From: Paenibacillus radicis (ex Xue et al. 2023)
Lineage (GTDB): Bacteria > Bacillota > Bacilli > Paenibacillales > NBRC-103111
Direction of reading: 5' to 3'
Assembly: GCF_024722015.1 (NCBI RefSeq)
Contig: NZ_JANQBD010000020.1
Location: 111,187-175,186, forward strand
Length of the DNA: 64,000 nucleotides
Shown: positions 26,803 through 35,525 of the stretch, in pieces
How positions within the stretch are numbered: the stretch's first letter is position 1
Layout of the letters: each line of letters begins with the position of its first letter
The notes under the pieces: model-generated
Told to the model about the DNA's origin: nothing
The model's database searches: none
The model's input: the letters and a program-made list of their open reading frames with translations, nothing else
Made by a program: the position numbers and the translations under genes

Positions 26803-27747
26803 ATGAATCGAAAGAAGTTAGCTTTAATTGGAACAGGTGTTACAGTAGGCACTTTTCTGCTGATTACATCCGCTTATGCAGGAATTGCTGAAAACTCGGG
26901 CTACGAGACCTACAAAGCAGCAATCAAAAACACGGTGACAGCCAAAAGTATGACAGATACGGTAGCTGTATCCGTTCAGGATAACGGTAAACAAGTATTA
27001 AACGTGAACGCAACCGTTAAGAAAGATAAAACGGCAAAAGCTGTCAGTGCAAATGTAAATGTACAAGGCGGCGGCACGGATCAATCAGTTAATGTGTATA
27101 CAACAGCTGACGGCAAAAAGGTTATTAAAACTAGTGCAAGCGATATATATAACGTTTTTGATGCTAAAGACAATCAGCATGGACGTGAAAATAAAAAAGA
27201 GAAAACGGATGAGCTTCAAGGAGATAAATTTAATAAGGAAGCCGAAAATTTAATTGACGCGTTGGTAGGAAATCTTAAGCAGTATGTAACGGAAACAGCC
27301 GCTGCTAATGGAGGTAAAGAGATTCATATCTCGCTTTCAGGCAGCCAGCTTCCAACCGCAGTGAATGCCGTAGGCTCATTTCTTGTGAAGAAAGCATCTC
27401 ATGATAGTCTAAATGCTCGTGAGTCCGACGCTTCAAGCAAGAAGGAATTGTTCGGCGCTGATCTGAGCGGCTTGAAGCAAGCTATGCCTAAGCTGACACA
27501 GGATGTTGCGATTACAAATGTAGATATTCAAGCATCTGTGGATGGAAACAATACAATTACGAAACAAAAAGCCGCGTTGACAATCTCGGGTAAAGATGAG
27601 TCCGGCGCAGCACATACAGTTATCGTTAACGCCGACCTTGGCATCACAGGGTTGGACGCTACTACACCGGATTCCATTGACCTAACAGGCAAGCAAGTTC
27701 AAACAGTCGATGCGAAGCAATGGGATAAGTCCAAATTTAACCACTAA
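26803..27747 (+). CDS. secreted protein of unknown function
   Basis: A 314-aa exported protein. A signal peptide (about residues 1-27, ending S-A-Y-A) is followed by a Lys/Asn/Thr/Val-rich body without Cys, suggesting extended beta structure (VNATVKKDKTAKAVSANVNVQ; a second similar strand set at about 225-285 with LTISGKDESGAAHTVIVNADLGI). I do not recognise a family. It lies 76 bp before an ABC transporter and a two-component system on the same strand and may be exported by, or sensed by, that module. RBS GGAGGAATG. Confidence 0.85.
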   Translation: MNRKKLALIGTGVTVGTFLLITSAYAGIAENSGYETYKAAIKNTVTAKSMTDTVAVSVQDNGKQVLNVNATVKKDKTAKAVSANVNVQGGGTDQSVNVYTTADGKKVIKTSASDIYNVFDAKDNQHGRENKKEKTDELQGDKFNKEAENLIDALVGNLKQYVTETAAANGGKEIHISLSGSQLPTAVNAVGSFLVKKASHDSLNARESDASSKKELFGADLSGLKQAMPKLTQDVAITNVDIQASVDGNNTITKQKAALTISGKDESGAAHTVIVNADLGITGLDATTPDSIDLTGKQVQTVDAKQWDKSKFNH

Positions 27748-27823
27748 TGGTTAAAGCGGCAGGCGCGTTCGCAAGGATGCGTCTGCTTCATCCCTATAAT
27801 AATGATTCGGAAGGAGCAGGCAG

Positions 27824-28570
27824 ATGCAGGAGCCTATTGTGGAATTAAACGGACTTACTAAAAAATATAGCAATAAGCGCGGGGTAGAGCAGATTACTTT
27901 ACAAGTCGAGCGTGGAGAGGTGTATGGCTTTTTCGGTCCGAATGGGGCGGGAAAAACAACTGTCATGAAAATAATTACAGGCCTCTGCCGAGCGGATCAA
28001 GGAAGTGCCCGATTATTCGGATATGACATCACGACACATTACACTCAGGCTATGCAAAAGACCGGAGTGCTTATTGAAACGGCTGAAGCTTTTGAATATA
28101 TGAGCGGTTACAAAAACCTGCAGTTGGCGTCAAGGCTTTATCCGGAGCTCGGGAAGTCAAGAATTGACGAAGTTTTGGAGCTTGTCGGATTAGCCAAATA
28201 TAAGCATGAGAAAGTAGCGGGTTATTCACTTGGCATGAAGCAGCGGCTTGGAATAGCCGCGGCATTATTGTCCGGACCTGAGCTGCTAATTCTCGATGAA
28301 CCGACGAATGGCCTGGATATCGAGGGCATGGTCGAAATGCGTAAAATGATGGCTCTATTAGCCAGCGAGCAAGGAATGACGTTCTTTCTATCCAGTCATA
28401 TGATTCAAGAGATGGAACTTCTATGTACACGTATCGGCATTGTATATGAAGGGAGATTGATTCAAGAAGGGTTGCTGTCTGATTTAGTGAACGGGCAGGC
28501 TCAAGGGTCGCTTGAACAGCTGTTTATTAATTCTATTCAAGAGGAAAGGGGGAGGAAGGCATATGCATAG
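27824..28570 (+). CDS. ABC transporter ATP-binding protein, BcrA-like
   Basis: A 248-aa ATPase with Walker A GPNGAGKT, signature YSLGMKQRL, Walker B LLILDEPTNGLD and H-loop SSHM. It groups by motif with the ATPases of bacitracin/lantibiotic self-protection transporters (BcrA, family known for pairing with ABC-2 permeases). RBS AAGGAGC. Its end overlaps the permease start by eight bases. The histidine kinase and response regulator that follow would fit control in response to envelope stress or a peptide. Confidence 0.92.
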   Translation: MQEPIVELNGLTKKYSNKRGVEQITLQVERGEVYGFFGPNGAGKTTVMKIITGLCRADQGSARLFGYDITTHYTQAMQKTGVLIETAEAFEYMSGYKNLQLASRLYPELGKSRIDEVLELVGLAKYKHEKVAGYSLGMKQRLGIAAALLSGPELLILDEPTNGLDIEGMVEMRKMMALLASEQGMTFFLSSHMIQEMELLCTRIGIVYEGRLIQEGLLSDLVNGQAQGSLEQLFINSIQEERGRKAYA

Positions 28571-29315
28571 CTTTATTGCAGGGACACGTAATGAATGGAG
28601 CAAGCTTGCTGCCCGCAAAAAACTGCTGTTCTCGTTACTTCTGCTTGTTCTGCTTCCGGTAGCTTCAGCTGTGCTGTTATCTCAGCTTCAAGCCGGCATT
28701 GGGATAGCGGCTGTATCTTCGGGTGATTTTCCCGTTCTTATGTTAAGTATTTATACCGGCTTCGTTATTCCTTTGTTCACGTTTATGGCGGCGGCAGATT
28801 TATTTGCAGGAGAAATTCAAGACCGTACGCTGAAGCTTACATTGCTGCGCCCTATAAGCAGATTCGTCGTATTTTCTTCCAAGGTAGCTGCTCTCGGGCT
28901 CTATTCTCTTGTTAGTCTTGTCGTCGGCTGTGCCGTATCCGTGCTTGCGGGGCTGCTTCTTAACTCACAAAGCGGTTGGGGAACCGGTCTTCTGCAATCG
29001 TTGGAGGCCTATAGTGTAGCGTTTGTGCCCATGTTCACTCTTGTAGTATTAGCTGTGCTGTTGACCCAGCTTTTTCGGAGCGCGAGCGGGGCGATGATGG
29101 TGTGTGTTTTTGTGTATGCTGCATTAAAGCTGTTAGGTGTCTTTTATCCGCAGTATGCGGCTTATTCACCAACCTATTATACGGATTGGCATCAGTTATG
29201 GTTGAATGGAGCGGTACCAGCGAGTAAGATCATCAATGCGACGACTTACCTTGCCGCTTCTTGTATCTTGTGTTTTACGGCGGCATTTGCTATGTTCGAT
29301 AGAAGAGAAATATAG
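28563..29315 (+). CDS. ABC-2 type permease
   Basis: A 250-aa membrane protein with six hydrophobic segments and a short soluble N terminus (FIAGTRNEWSKLAARKKLLF), the layout of lantibiotic-immunity-type permeases. The ATG at 28563 has GGGAGGAAGG upstream and is preferred to a start 17 codons earlier. Translationally coupled to the ATPase. Substrate unknown. Confidence 0.88.
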   Translation: MHSFIAGTRNEWSKLAARKKLLFSLLLLVLLPVASAVLLSQLQAGIGIAAVSSGDFPVLMLSIYTGFVIPLFTFMAAADLFAGEIQDRTLKLTLLRPISRFVVFSSKVAALGLYSLVSLVVGCAVSVLAGLLLNSQSGWGTGLLQSLEAYSVAFVPMFTLVVLAVLLTQLFRSASGAMMVCVFVYAALKLLGVFYPQYAAYSPTYYTDWHQLWLNGAVPASKIINATTYLAASCILCFTAAFAMFDRREI

Positions 29316-29346
29316 AAGGCCGAAGAGCCTATATAGGGGAAATGAT

Positions 29347-30840
29347 ATGTCGATCAAGGTTAGACTGCTGCTGTCGTACATGGCTATGCTTGTTGTACCG
29401 TTAGTGCTATTTATACTGGCCGCGCTTATTATTGGTGTGGCTTTTATTGGAGATATGAAATCTGTCTATCATGGAGAATTCCGGCACGGTAATTTCATTA
29501 AAGATGTAATAGAGAAACAGGCTGCTGTGTTCGCAGATATACAGACCAGAGCTGCCCAAGATCCGGAATCGCTGCTTAATCCGAACGTTGCAGGCGAGCT
29601 GGAAAATCTTTTGGAAGTGGTGAAGATGGGGCTGGTCATTCGCAAGGGCTCTGAGCTGCCGTATGTTTCCGATCGTCTGAACGGTTCTTCCATCCTGCAG
29701 TCACTGCCTGCTTACATCAACAAGGGAGGAGACAGTCAGGACATGAAAAAAACAAGTGACAACTGGTATTGGTACCGCCAGCATGATTTTATATTCGCCG
29801 ATGGTACCAAGGGCAGTGCATTTGTCATTACAGATGTAAATTTCGTGGAAAAGTATGTGCATAAGTATTCCTTCCTGCTGATTGGCTCACTTTTTTTCAT
29901 TCTATTGCTGACCAACGGGGTCTTGACTTATTTGGTATCGAGAAGCATAATCAGACCGCTGAGGAAATTGAAGCAGGCTGCTGAGCAAATACGTGAAGGG
30001 AATCTGGACTCAGAGGTTGGCGTGCATACACGCGATGAAATCGGGGAGCTGAGTATCGCTTTTGAGCAAATGAGGCATAGGCTGAAGGAATCGGTGGAGC
30101 TGCAGCTGCAGTATGAGGAAAACCGCAAAGAGCTCTTATCCAACATCTCCCATGACTTGAAAACACCGGTTACTTCGATAAAAGGGTATGTTGAAGGTAT
30201 TTTGGACGGTGTGGCAGGACCGGATAAGCTGGAAAAATATTTACAAACCATATATGCGAAGACTGTAGATATGGATCGAATGATTGATGAATTATTTTTA
30301 TTTTCCAAACTGGATTTAAAAAAGCTTTCCTTTCATTTTGAAACGGTAGAATTGGTTCCTTATCTCGAAGATTTGATGGAAGAAGCGCAATTTGACATGG
30401 AAAAAAAGGGCTTCTCGTTTTCGCTTGATCTTGGTGCTGCAAACCGTGGGGTAAAGGTGAGTGCAGATCGGGAAAAGCTGAAGCGGGTACTTACTAATAT
30501 ATGGGAAAATGCGGTGAAATACGCTGATAAAGAGTATAAAGCTATCCGCGTTGGACTGATCGGACGAGAGAAGCAAATTATCATTGAAATAGAAGATAAC
30601 GGACAGGGAATACCGCAGGATGCGCTGCCCTATGTGTTTGACCGATTTTACCGGGCGGATCTGTCCCGTAATTCCCTGACAGGGGGAAGCGGTCTAGGGC
30701 TTGCTATTGCCAAACAAATTATTATGGAGCATGGAGGAGCTATTTCAGCGGAAAGTGTGGAGGGAGAGGGGACTCGTATTTCGATTACTTTACCTGCGGT
30801 AGAAACAATGAGTATGGAAAGGGGGCAGGAAAAACGTTGA
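29347..30840 (+). CDS. sensor histidine kinase
   Basis: A 497-aa membrane kinase. Two membrane segments (about residues 8-40 and 172-200) flank an extracellular sensor region of about 130 residues. Then come a HAMP domain (RSIIRPLRKLKQAAEQIREGNLD), a HisKA domain with phospho-acceptor His in NISHDLKTPVTSIKGY, and an ATPase with N-box NIWENAVKYA, G1 DNGQGIP and G2 GSGLGLAI. ATG 29347 follows AGGGGA. It lies 31 bp behind the permease and overlaps the response regulator. Confidence 0.94.
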   Translation: MSIKVRLLLSYMAMLVVPLVLFILAALIIGVAFIGDMKSVYHGEFRHGNFIKDVIEKQAAVFADIQTRAAQDPESLLNPNVAGELENLLEVVKMGLVIRKGSELPYVSDRLNGSSILQSLPAYINKGGDSQDMKKTSDNWYWYRQHDFIFADGTKGSAFVITDVNFVEKYVHKYSFLLIGSLFFILLLTNGVLTYLVSRSIIRPLRKLKQAAEQIREGNLDSEVGVHTRDEIGELSIAFEQMRHRLKESVELQLQYEENRKELLSNISHDLKTPVTSIKGYVEGILDGVAGPDKLEKYLQTIYAKTVDMDRMIDELFLFSKLDLKKLSFHFETVELVPYLEDLMEEAQFDMEKKGFSFSLDLGAANRGVKVSADREKLKRVLTNIWENAVKYADKEYKAIRVGLIGREKQIIIEIEDNGQGIPQDALPYVFDRFYRADLSRNSLTGGSGLGLAIAKQIIMEHGGAISAESVEGEGTRISITLPAVETMSMERGQEKR

Positions 30841-31526
30841 AGCGAATTTTGATTATTGAGGATGAAATGAGTATAGCCGAGCTAGAGCGTGATTACTTGG
30901 AAATCGAAGGCTTTCGGGTGGATATTGAAAACCGCGGCGATACCGGCTTACAGAGAGCGCTGCAGGAAAGCTATGATCTGATTCTGCTGGATGTTATGCT
31001 TCCCAAAGTGGACGGCTTTGAAATTTGCCGGAAAATTCGCAGCGAGCAAGATACACCGATACTGATGGTATCGGCTAAGAAGGAGGACATCGATAAAATC
31101 CGCGGATTAGGTCTCGGTGCCGATGATTATATTATTAAGCCGTTTAGTCCGGGTGAGCTGGTAGCCAGAGTTAAAGCCCACTTGAACCGCTACGAAAGAT
31201 TAATGGGGAAGCGGGAGAGCGCAAATGAAGAAATCCGTATTCGCGGATTGATGATCGATAAAACCTCGCGGCGCGTGTATGTTAATGACAAGGAGGTCGT
31301 CTTTACTACTAAAGAATTTGATCTTCTTGCTTTCTTGGCGGTCAATCCTAACCGTGTATTTAGCAAGGACCACTTGTTTGAACAACTATGGGGTATGGAA
31401 TCAATGGGGGACATTGCCACCGTTACAGTTCATATCCGCAAAGTAAGGGAAAAGGTAGAGGCCGATCCCTCCAATCCCCAATATATCGAAACGGTGTGGG
31501 GAGCGGGCTACAGGTTTAAGGTCTAA
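30837..31526 (+). CDS. OmpR-family response regulator
   Basis: A 229-aa regulator. The receiver domain has the acidic pair (EDE), phospho-acceptor Asp in LILLDVMLP, and Lys in DYIIKPF. The C-terminal winged helix is of OmpR/PhoB type (VFTTKEFDLLAFLAVNPNRVFSKDHLFEQLWG). TTG start at 30837 overlaps the kinase stop, so the two are coupled, kinase first. It probably controls the ABC transporter and secreted-protein genes upstream. Confidence 0.95.
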   Translation: MKRILIIEDEMSIAELERDYLEIEGFRVDIENRGDTGLQRALQESYDLILLDVMLPKVDGFEICRKIRSEQDTPILMVSAKKEDIDKIRGLGLGADDYIIKPFSPGELVARVKAHLNRYERLMGKRESANEEIRIRGLMIDKTSRRVYVNDKEVVFTTKEFDLLAFLAVNPNRVFSKDHLFEQLWGMESMGDIATVTVHIRKVREKVEADPSNPQYIETVWGAGYRFKV

Positions 31527-31560
31527 GCTTGGGTGTAAGGGAAATAGGACTATGAAATTA

Positions 31561-31596
31561 AAAAGCTAAGGGAAATGAACATTTCCCTTAGCTTTT
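31561..31596. terminator. bidirectional terminator, regulator/catalase
   Basis: A perfect 16-bp stem: AAAAGCTAAGGGAAAT, loop GAAC, and its complement, A-rich on one side and T-rich on the other. It serves both the response regulator (plus) and the catalase (minus). Confidence 0.9.
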
Positions 31597-31601
31597 TGCA
31601 G

Positions 31602-33173
31602 TTAATAACCATCGCTTCGTTTCCCGGAGTGCTCAGCGATTGCTGCTCCTTCTTGAGCATCTTTGGAGACGAGATGATCGGATTGTTTAGAACGAGAGAG
31701 TCCTTCGGAAACGCGGCGGCCATATTCGGGATCTGCATTAGTAAAATTTTCAATCATTTGCTTCTGGATTTGGGGTGCGCACACATTCAGGGCGTCCACC
31801 AAGTTGCCAATCAATTCATCCTGTTCCCAATTCTCGAATTTCCGAAACGTTTCCCCGGCTTGCTTGAAATCATTAGTCCGATCAAGCTTTTGACGCACGA
31901 GCTTTGCATTGTAGGCAGGCTCATGTTCTATACCCGATGGTGCTGCTTCCTTCAATCCCCCTAATGATGACGGCTCATAATTGACATGAGGGTTTTGCTC
32001 GGGCGCTTTATCAATCATGTATTCCATTTGCCCGCTTCGTTGATTGGTAGCAACTCGAGTTTTTGGAGCATTGATAGGCAGTTGCAAATAATTGGTACCC
32101 ACTCTATAGCGCTGTGTATCGGAATAGGAGAAGGTCCGTCCCTGCAGAAGCTTATCGTCAGAAAAATCGAGTCCATCTACCAGCACGCCTGTACCGAATG
32201 CAGCTTGCTCTACTTCAGCAAAATAGTTGTCCGGATTTTTATTCAAAACCATTTTCCCAACCGGCAGGAAAGGAAATTGCTCGTGATCCCATAGCTTTGT
32301 AGGATCCAGTGGATCGAAATCCAGCTCCGGATGCTCGTCATCACTCATGATTTGAACACAAAGCTCCCACTCCGGATAATCTCCTCGTTCGATCGCTTCA
32401 TATAAATCCTGTGTTGCGTGGCTTGTGTTTTTGCCTTGGATTTCATTGGCTTCCGATTGCTTCAGGTTTTTGATTTCTTGCTTCAGCGGCTCCCAATGAT
32501 ATTTCACAAGGACGGCTTGTCCTTCTTTGTTAACCCATTTGTAGGTGTTTACACCTGAGCCTTGCATCTGTCTGTAATTAGCCGGTATTCCCCAGGGCGA
32601 AAAAAGAAATGTAATCATATGAGTGGCTTCCGGTGAATTGGACACAAAATCAAACATTCGTTCCGGATTTGATAGATTCGTCACGGGATCGGGGCGGAAA
32701 GCATGAACCATGTCCGGAAATTTCAGCGGATCACGAATAAAGAAAATTTTAAGGTTATTACCGACTAAGTCCCAATTGCCATCCTCCGTATAGAACTTTG
32801 TAGCGAAGCCGCGAGGATCACGTAAAGTTTCGGGGGAATGTCCGCCATGGACAACCGTCGAAAACCGGACAAATACAGGAGTGCGGTTTCCGGCTTTTTG
32901 AAACAGCTTGGCCCGTGTATATTTGGCAACAGGCTCATTGCCGGCTTTACCATAAGCTTCAAAGTAGCCATGGGCCCCTGCGCCGCGTGCGTGTACGACC
33001 CGTTCGGGAATCCGTTCCCGGTCGAAGTGGGACACTTTTTCAATATAATGATAATTTTCAAGTGTAGAGGGGCCTCGATTTCCAACGGTACGAATGTTCT
33101 GATTGTCCGATATCGGGTGGCCTTGCCTATTGGTTAATGTAAGGCTTTCGGTTTTATTATCCTGATTGTCCAT
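31602..33173 (-). CDS. catalase (haem, KatA/KatX type)
   Basis: A 523-aa haem catalase that dismutates hydrogen peroxide. Family blocks are FDRERIPERVVHARGAGAHGYFEAYG (distal His in VVHARG), RFSTVVHGGHSPETLRDPRGFATKFYTEDGNWDLVGNN (distal Asn), and the proximal haem Tyr in RTFSYSDTQRYRVGTNY. The N terminus resembles the B. subtilis spore catalase KatX from memory. ATG 33173 has GGAGGATAAA upstream. No PerR box was convincing. Confidence 0.95.
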   Translation of the reverse strand: MDNQDNKTESLTLTNRQGHPISDNQNIRTVGNRGPSTLENYHYIEKVSHFDRERIPERVVHARGAGAHGYFEAYGKAGNEPVAKYTRAKLFQKAGNRTPVFVRFSTVVHGGHSPETLRDPRGFATKFYTEDGNWDLVGNNLKIFFIRDPLKFPDMVHAFRPDPVTNLSNPERMFDFVSNSPEATHMITFLFSPWGIPANYRQMQGSGVNTYKWVNKEGQAVLVKYHWEPLKQEIKNLKQSEANEIQGKNTSHATQDLYEAIERGDYPEWELCVQIMSDDEHPELDFDPLDPTKLWDHEQFPFLPVGKMVLNKNPDNYFAEVEQAAFGTGVLVDGLDFSDDKLLQGRTFSYSDTQRYRVGTNYLQLPINAPKTRVATNQRSGQMEYMIDKAPEQNPHVNYEPSSLGGLKEAAPSGIEHEPAYNAKLVRQKLDRTNDFKQAGETFRKFENWEQDELIGNLVDALNVCAPQIQKQMIENFTNADPEYGRRVSEGLSRSKQSDHLVSKDAQEGAAIAEHSGKRSDGY

Positions 33174-33315
33174 TTTATCCTCCAAATGTATAGTCCAGCC
33201 TATTATTAGCTGTTGTTTGGAACATTATTCTTATATTTTGCCTATTGGAGTGCCTAAAGGTTATAATTGGAAATATAGAGAATTAGCCTTTTAAATTAAG
33301 AATTGAGGTACAGAA

Positions 33316-33858
33316 ATGACAATTTATATGGCTTTTTTACGCGGCATTAATGTGAGTGGACATAACATGATAAAAATGAGTGAATTGAAAACCATGTTTG
33401 AAGCGTTAGGATTTGGACGAGTGCAAACGTATATAAATAGCGGTAATGTTTTGTTCGAATCGGAGGAAGGTGTAGAAACGCTTCAATTGCGTATTGAGAA
33501 TGAAATCAAAACGGTGTTCGGTTTTACGATCAGCGTCATGTTAAGAACCGACAAGGAGCTGCAGCAGATTATAGAAAATAGTCCATTTGTGCCAGACTCC
33601 TTATCCGATGGGGAAAGTATACACCTTATTCTTTTGAAAGAAGCTCCTACGCAGGAAGAACTCGATAGACTTCCTGATGTTGATTATGAGAATGACGAAT
33701 ATTATATCGAGGGCAGAGAAATTTATGTCCTGTATCGTAAAAGCTTGCTTGATTCCAAGTTGCCTAAAAAATTTCAGAAGCTTGTTCCCCAGACAGCACG
33801 CAATTGGAAAACGATAATTAAGCTCTCAACTATGGTAAAAGCGATGAAAGCTCATTGA
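33316..33858 (+). CDS. DUF1697 family protein
   Basis: A 180-aa protein with the DUF1697 signature: MAFLRGINVSGHNMIKMSELKTMFEALGF then VQTYINSGNVLFES at the N terminus, and NWKTIIKLSTMVK at the C terminus. Two alpha/beta ferredoxin-like halves are known for the family, but the function is not. RBS GAGGTACAG. Stands alone between catalase and mntH. Confidence 0.9.
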   Translation: MTIYMAFLRGINVSGHNMIKMSELKTMFEALGFGRVQTYINSGNVLFESEEGVETLQLRIENEIKTVFGFTISVMLRTDKELQQIIENSPFVPDSLSDGESIHLILLKEAPTQEELDRLPDVDYENDEYYIEGREIYVLYRKSLLDSKLPKKFQKLVPQTARNWKTIIKLSTMVKAMKAH

Positions 33859-34006
33859 GTATTTTTTGATTCAGGGAAAATGAGTTAACAAACCATACAT
33901 AAGTGCATATAGTGACACATAGTATTTTTCTTAAGATAACATTGTTAAGTAAAAAATGTTATTGGCAGGAATCTTGACTATCCAATGTCACTATTTTTTT
34001 TGTGCT

Positions 34007-34030
34007 AAAAGTTTCCCTTGTGCAAAATAA
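34007..34030 (-). promoter_or_regulatory. probable MntR operator before mntH
   Basis: On the minus strand the site reads TTTTGCACAAGGGAAACTTT, very close to my recollection of the B. subtilis mntH operator (TTTTGCATGAGGGAAACTTT). It sits 39-62 bases upstream of the mntH start. Manganese-loaded MntR would repress here. Confidence 0.7.
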
Positions 34031-34068
34031 TTGGCCGTGATCACAATAAAACTCAAGAGGTGAGAAGA

Positions 34069-35421
34069 ATGAATGAAAATGGATCGACAGTGTCTTTGGA
34101 ACCGGAGAAAGGATGGAGAAATCGAAGAACGAAACCAACTCTCCCCGAGGTGTACAGAAGTCTTCATATACCGAAAAAAGGATCGTGGTTAAAGAAATTT
34201 CTTGCATTTGCCGGTCCTGGGTATTTGGTTGCGGTAGGCTACATGGACCCGGGGAACTGGGCAACGGATATAGCAGGTGGTTCACTATTTGGCTATACCT
34301 TATTATCCGTCATATTGTTGTCTAACCTGATGGCCATCTTGCTTCAAGCTTTATCTGGAAAGCTCGGTATAGTAACTGGGCGAGATTTGGCTCAAGCCTG
34401 TCGTGACCATTATAGTAAACCGGTTGCTATGGTGTTATGGGTATTATGCGAATTGGCAATTGCCGCATGCGATTTGGCAGAGGTTATCGGATCAGCTATA
34501 GCCTTATATTTGCTTTTTGGCATTCCTTTAATATATGGCGTAATTATTACAGCATTGGATGTGTTGATTGTTTTGCTCCTGCAGAACAAAGGCTTTAGGT
34601 ATATTGAAATTTTAGTAATTGTTGTAATAGTAACGATAGGGGCGTGTTTTGCAATAGAGATCTTCCTGTCTAAGCCAGATGTAGGCGGGATTATGATGGG
34701 GTTCGTTCCTAGTACTGAAATAATAACAAATCCTGTTATGCTGTATATCGCAATCGGTATATTGGGAGCAACGGTAATGCCTCATAATCTGTACCTCCAT
34801 TCTTCCATTGTGCAAACCAGAAAATACGAACAAACAAGCTTAGGCAAACGTGAGGCGATAAAATTCACAACCTGGGATTCAACCATAGCTCTTTTTGTTG
34901 CGCTCTTCATTAACGCAGCGATTCTTATTATTTCCGCTGCAACCTTTCATAAGGCAGGGATGACAGAGGTGGCAGAAATAGGGGAAGCTTATCATTTGCT
35001 TACGCCTCTGCTTGGAACAACACTAGGAAGCATTTTGTTTGGGGTAGCCTTGCTCGCTTCAGGTCAAAACTCAACCTTAACTGGAACCTTGGCAGGACAA
35101 ATCGTAATGGAGGGCTTTTTAAATATTCGTCTTGCAGCGTGGCTGCGTCGATTAATTACAAGGCTAATAGCGATTATTCCCGCAGTTATAGTTACGGCCA
35201 TTGCTGGAGAGAGTGGAACGGCACAGCTCCTTATCTTAAGCCAGGTTATTTTATCCTTGCAGCTTTCCTTTGCCGTTATCCCGCTTATTCAATTTACAAA
35301 TGATCGTAAGAAAATGGGTGAATTTGTGAACCCGCTATGGTTAAAAATTATTGCCTGGATGGTAGCTGTTGTAATAGTTGGTTTAAATGTCTATCTCTTG
35401 TATCAAACATTTTTCGGTTAA
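34069..35421 (+). CDS. mntH: NRAMP manganese/iron transporter
   Basis: A 450-aa proton-coupled divalent metal importer with about 11 membrane spans. The metal-binding DPGN motif occurs as GYMDPGNWATDIAGG in the first span, and MPHNLYLHSSIVQTR holds the second half-site (the MPH motif). ATG 34069 has AAGAGGTGAGAAG upstream; a start 17 codons earlier would lie in the operator. Regulated by the MntR site upstream. A His/Gly-rich LysM protein follows 104 bp downstream. Confidence 0.95.
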   Translation: MNENGSTVSLEPEKGWRNRRTKPTLPEVYRSLHIPKKGSWLKKFLAFAGPGYLVAVGYMDPGNWATDIAGGSLFGYTLLSVILLSNLMAILLQALSGKLGIVTGRDLAQACRDHYSKPVAMVLWVLCELAIAACDLAEVIGSAIALYLLFGIPLIYGVIITALDVLIVLLLQNKGFRYIEILVIVVIVTIGACFAIEIFLSKPDVGGIMMGFVPSTEIITNPVMLYIAIGILGATVMPHNLYLHSSIVQTRKYEQTSLGKREAIKFTTWDSTIALFVALFINAAILIISAATFHKAGMTEVAEIGEAYHLLTPLLGTTLGSILFGVALLASGQNSTLTGTLAGQIVMEGFLNIRLAAWLRRLITRLIAIIPAVIVTAIAGESGTAQLLILSQVILSLQLSFAVIPLIQFTNDRKKMGEFVNPLWLKIIAWMVAVVIVGLNVYLLYQTFFG

Positions 35422-35525
35422 TCCAGATATGGTTTAGCCCATTTCACAAAAATTGGGAACCAATATAGACGGAAGCCCATACAATGGGGCAAATGACTAT
35501 ATTATCTTTAGGAGGCCAACTGTAT

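Noticed and set aside
31575..31964. 129-codon frame opposite the end of catalase
   Set aside because: It begins in the bidirectional terminator and is the reverse strand of conserved catalase sequence.
33186..33315. PerR box for catalase
   Set aside because: TTATAATTGGAAATA is only half a match to the 7-1-7 PerR consensus and lies nearer the divergent DUF1697 gene.
33859..34068. yybP-ykoY manganese riboswitch before mntH
   Set aside because: I could not find the conserved GGGGAGUA core or the pairing; the MntR-type site explains the control better.
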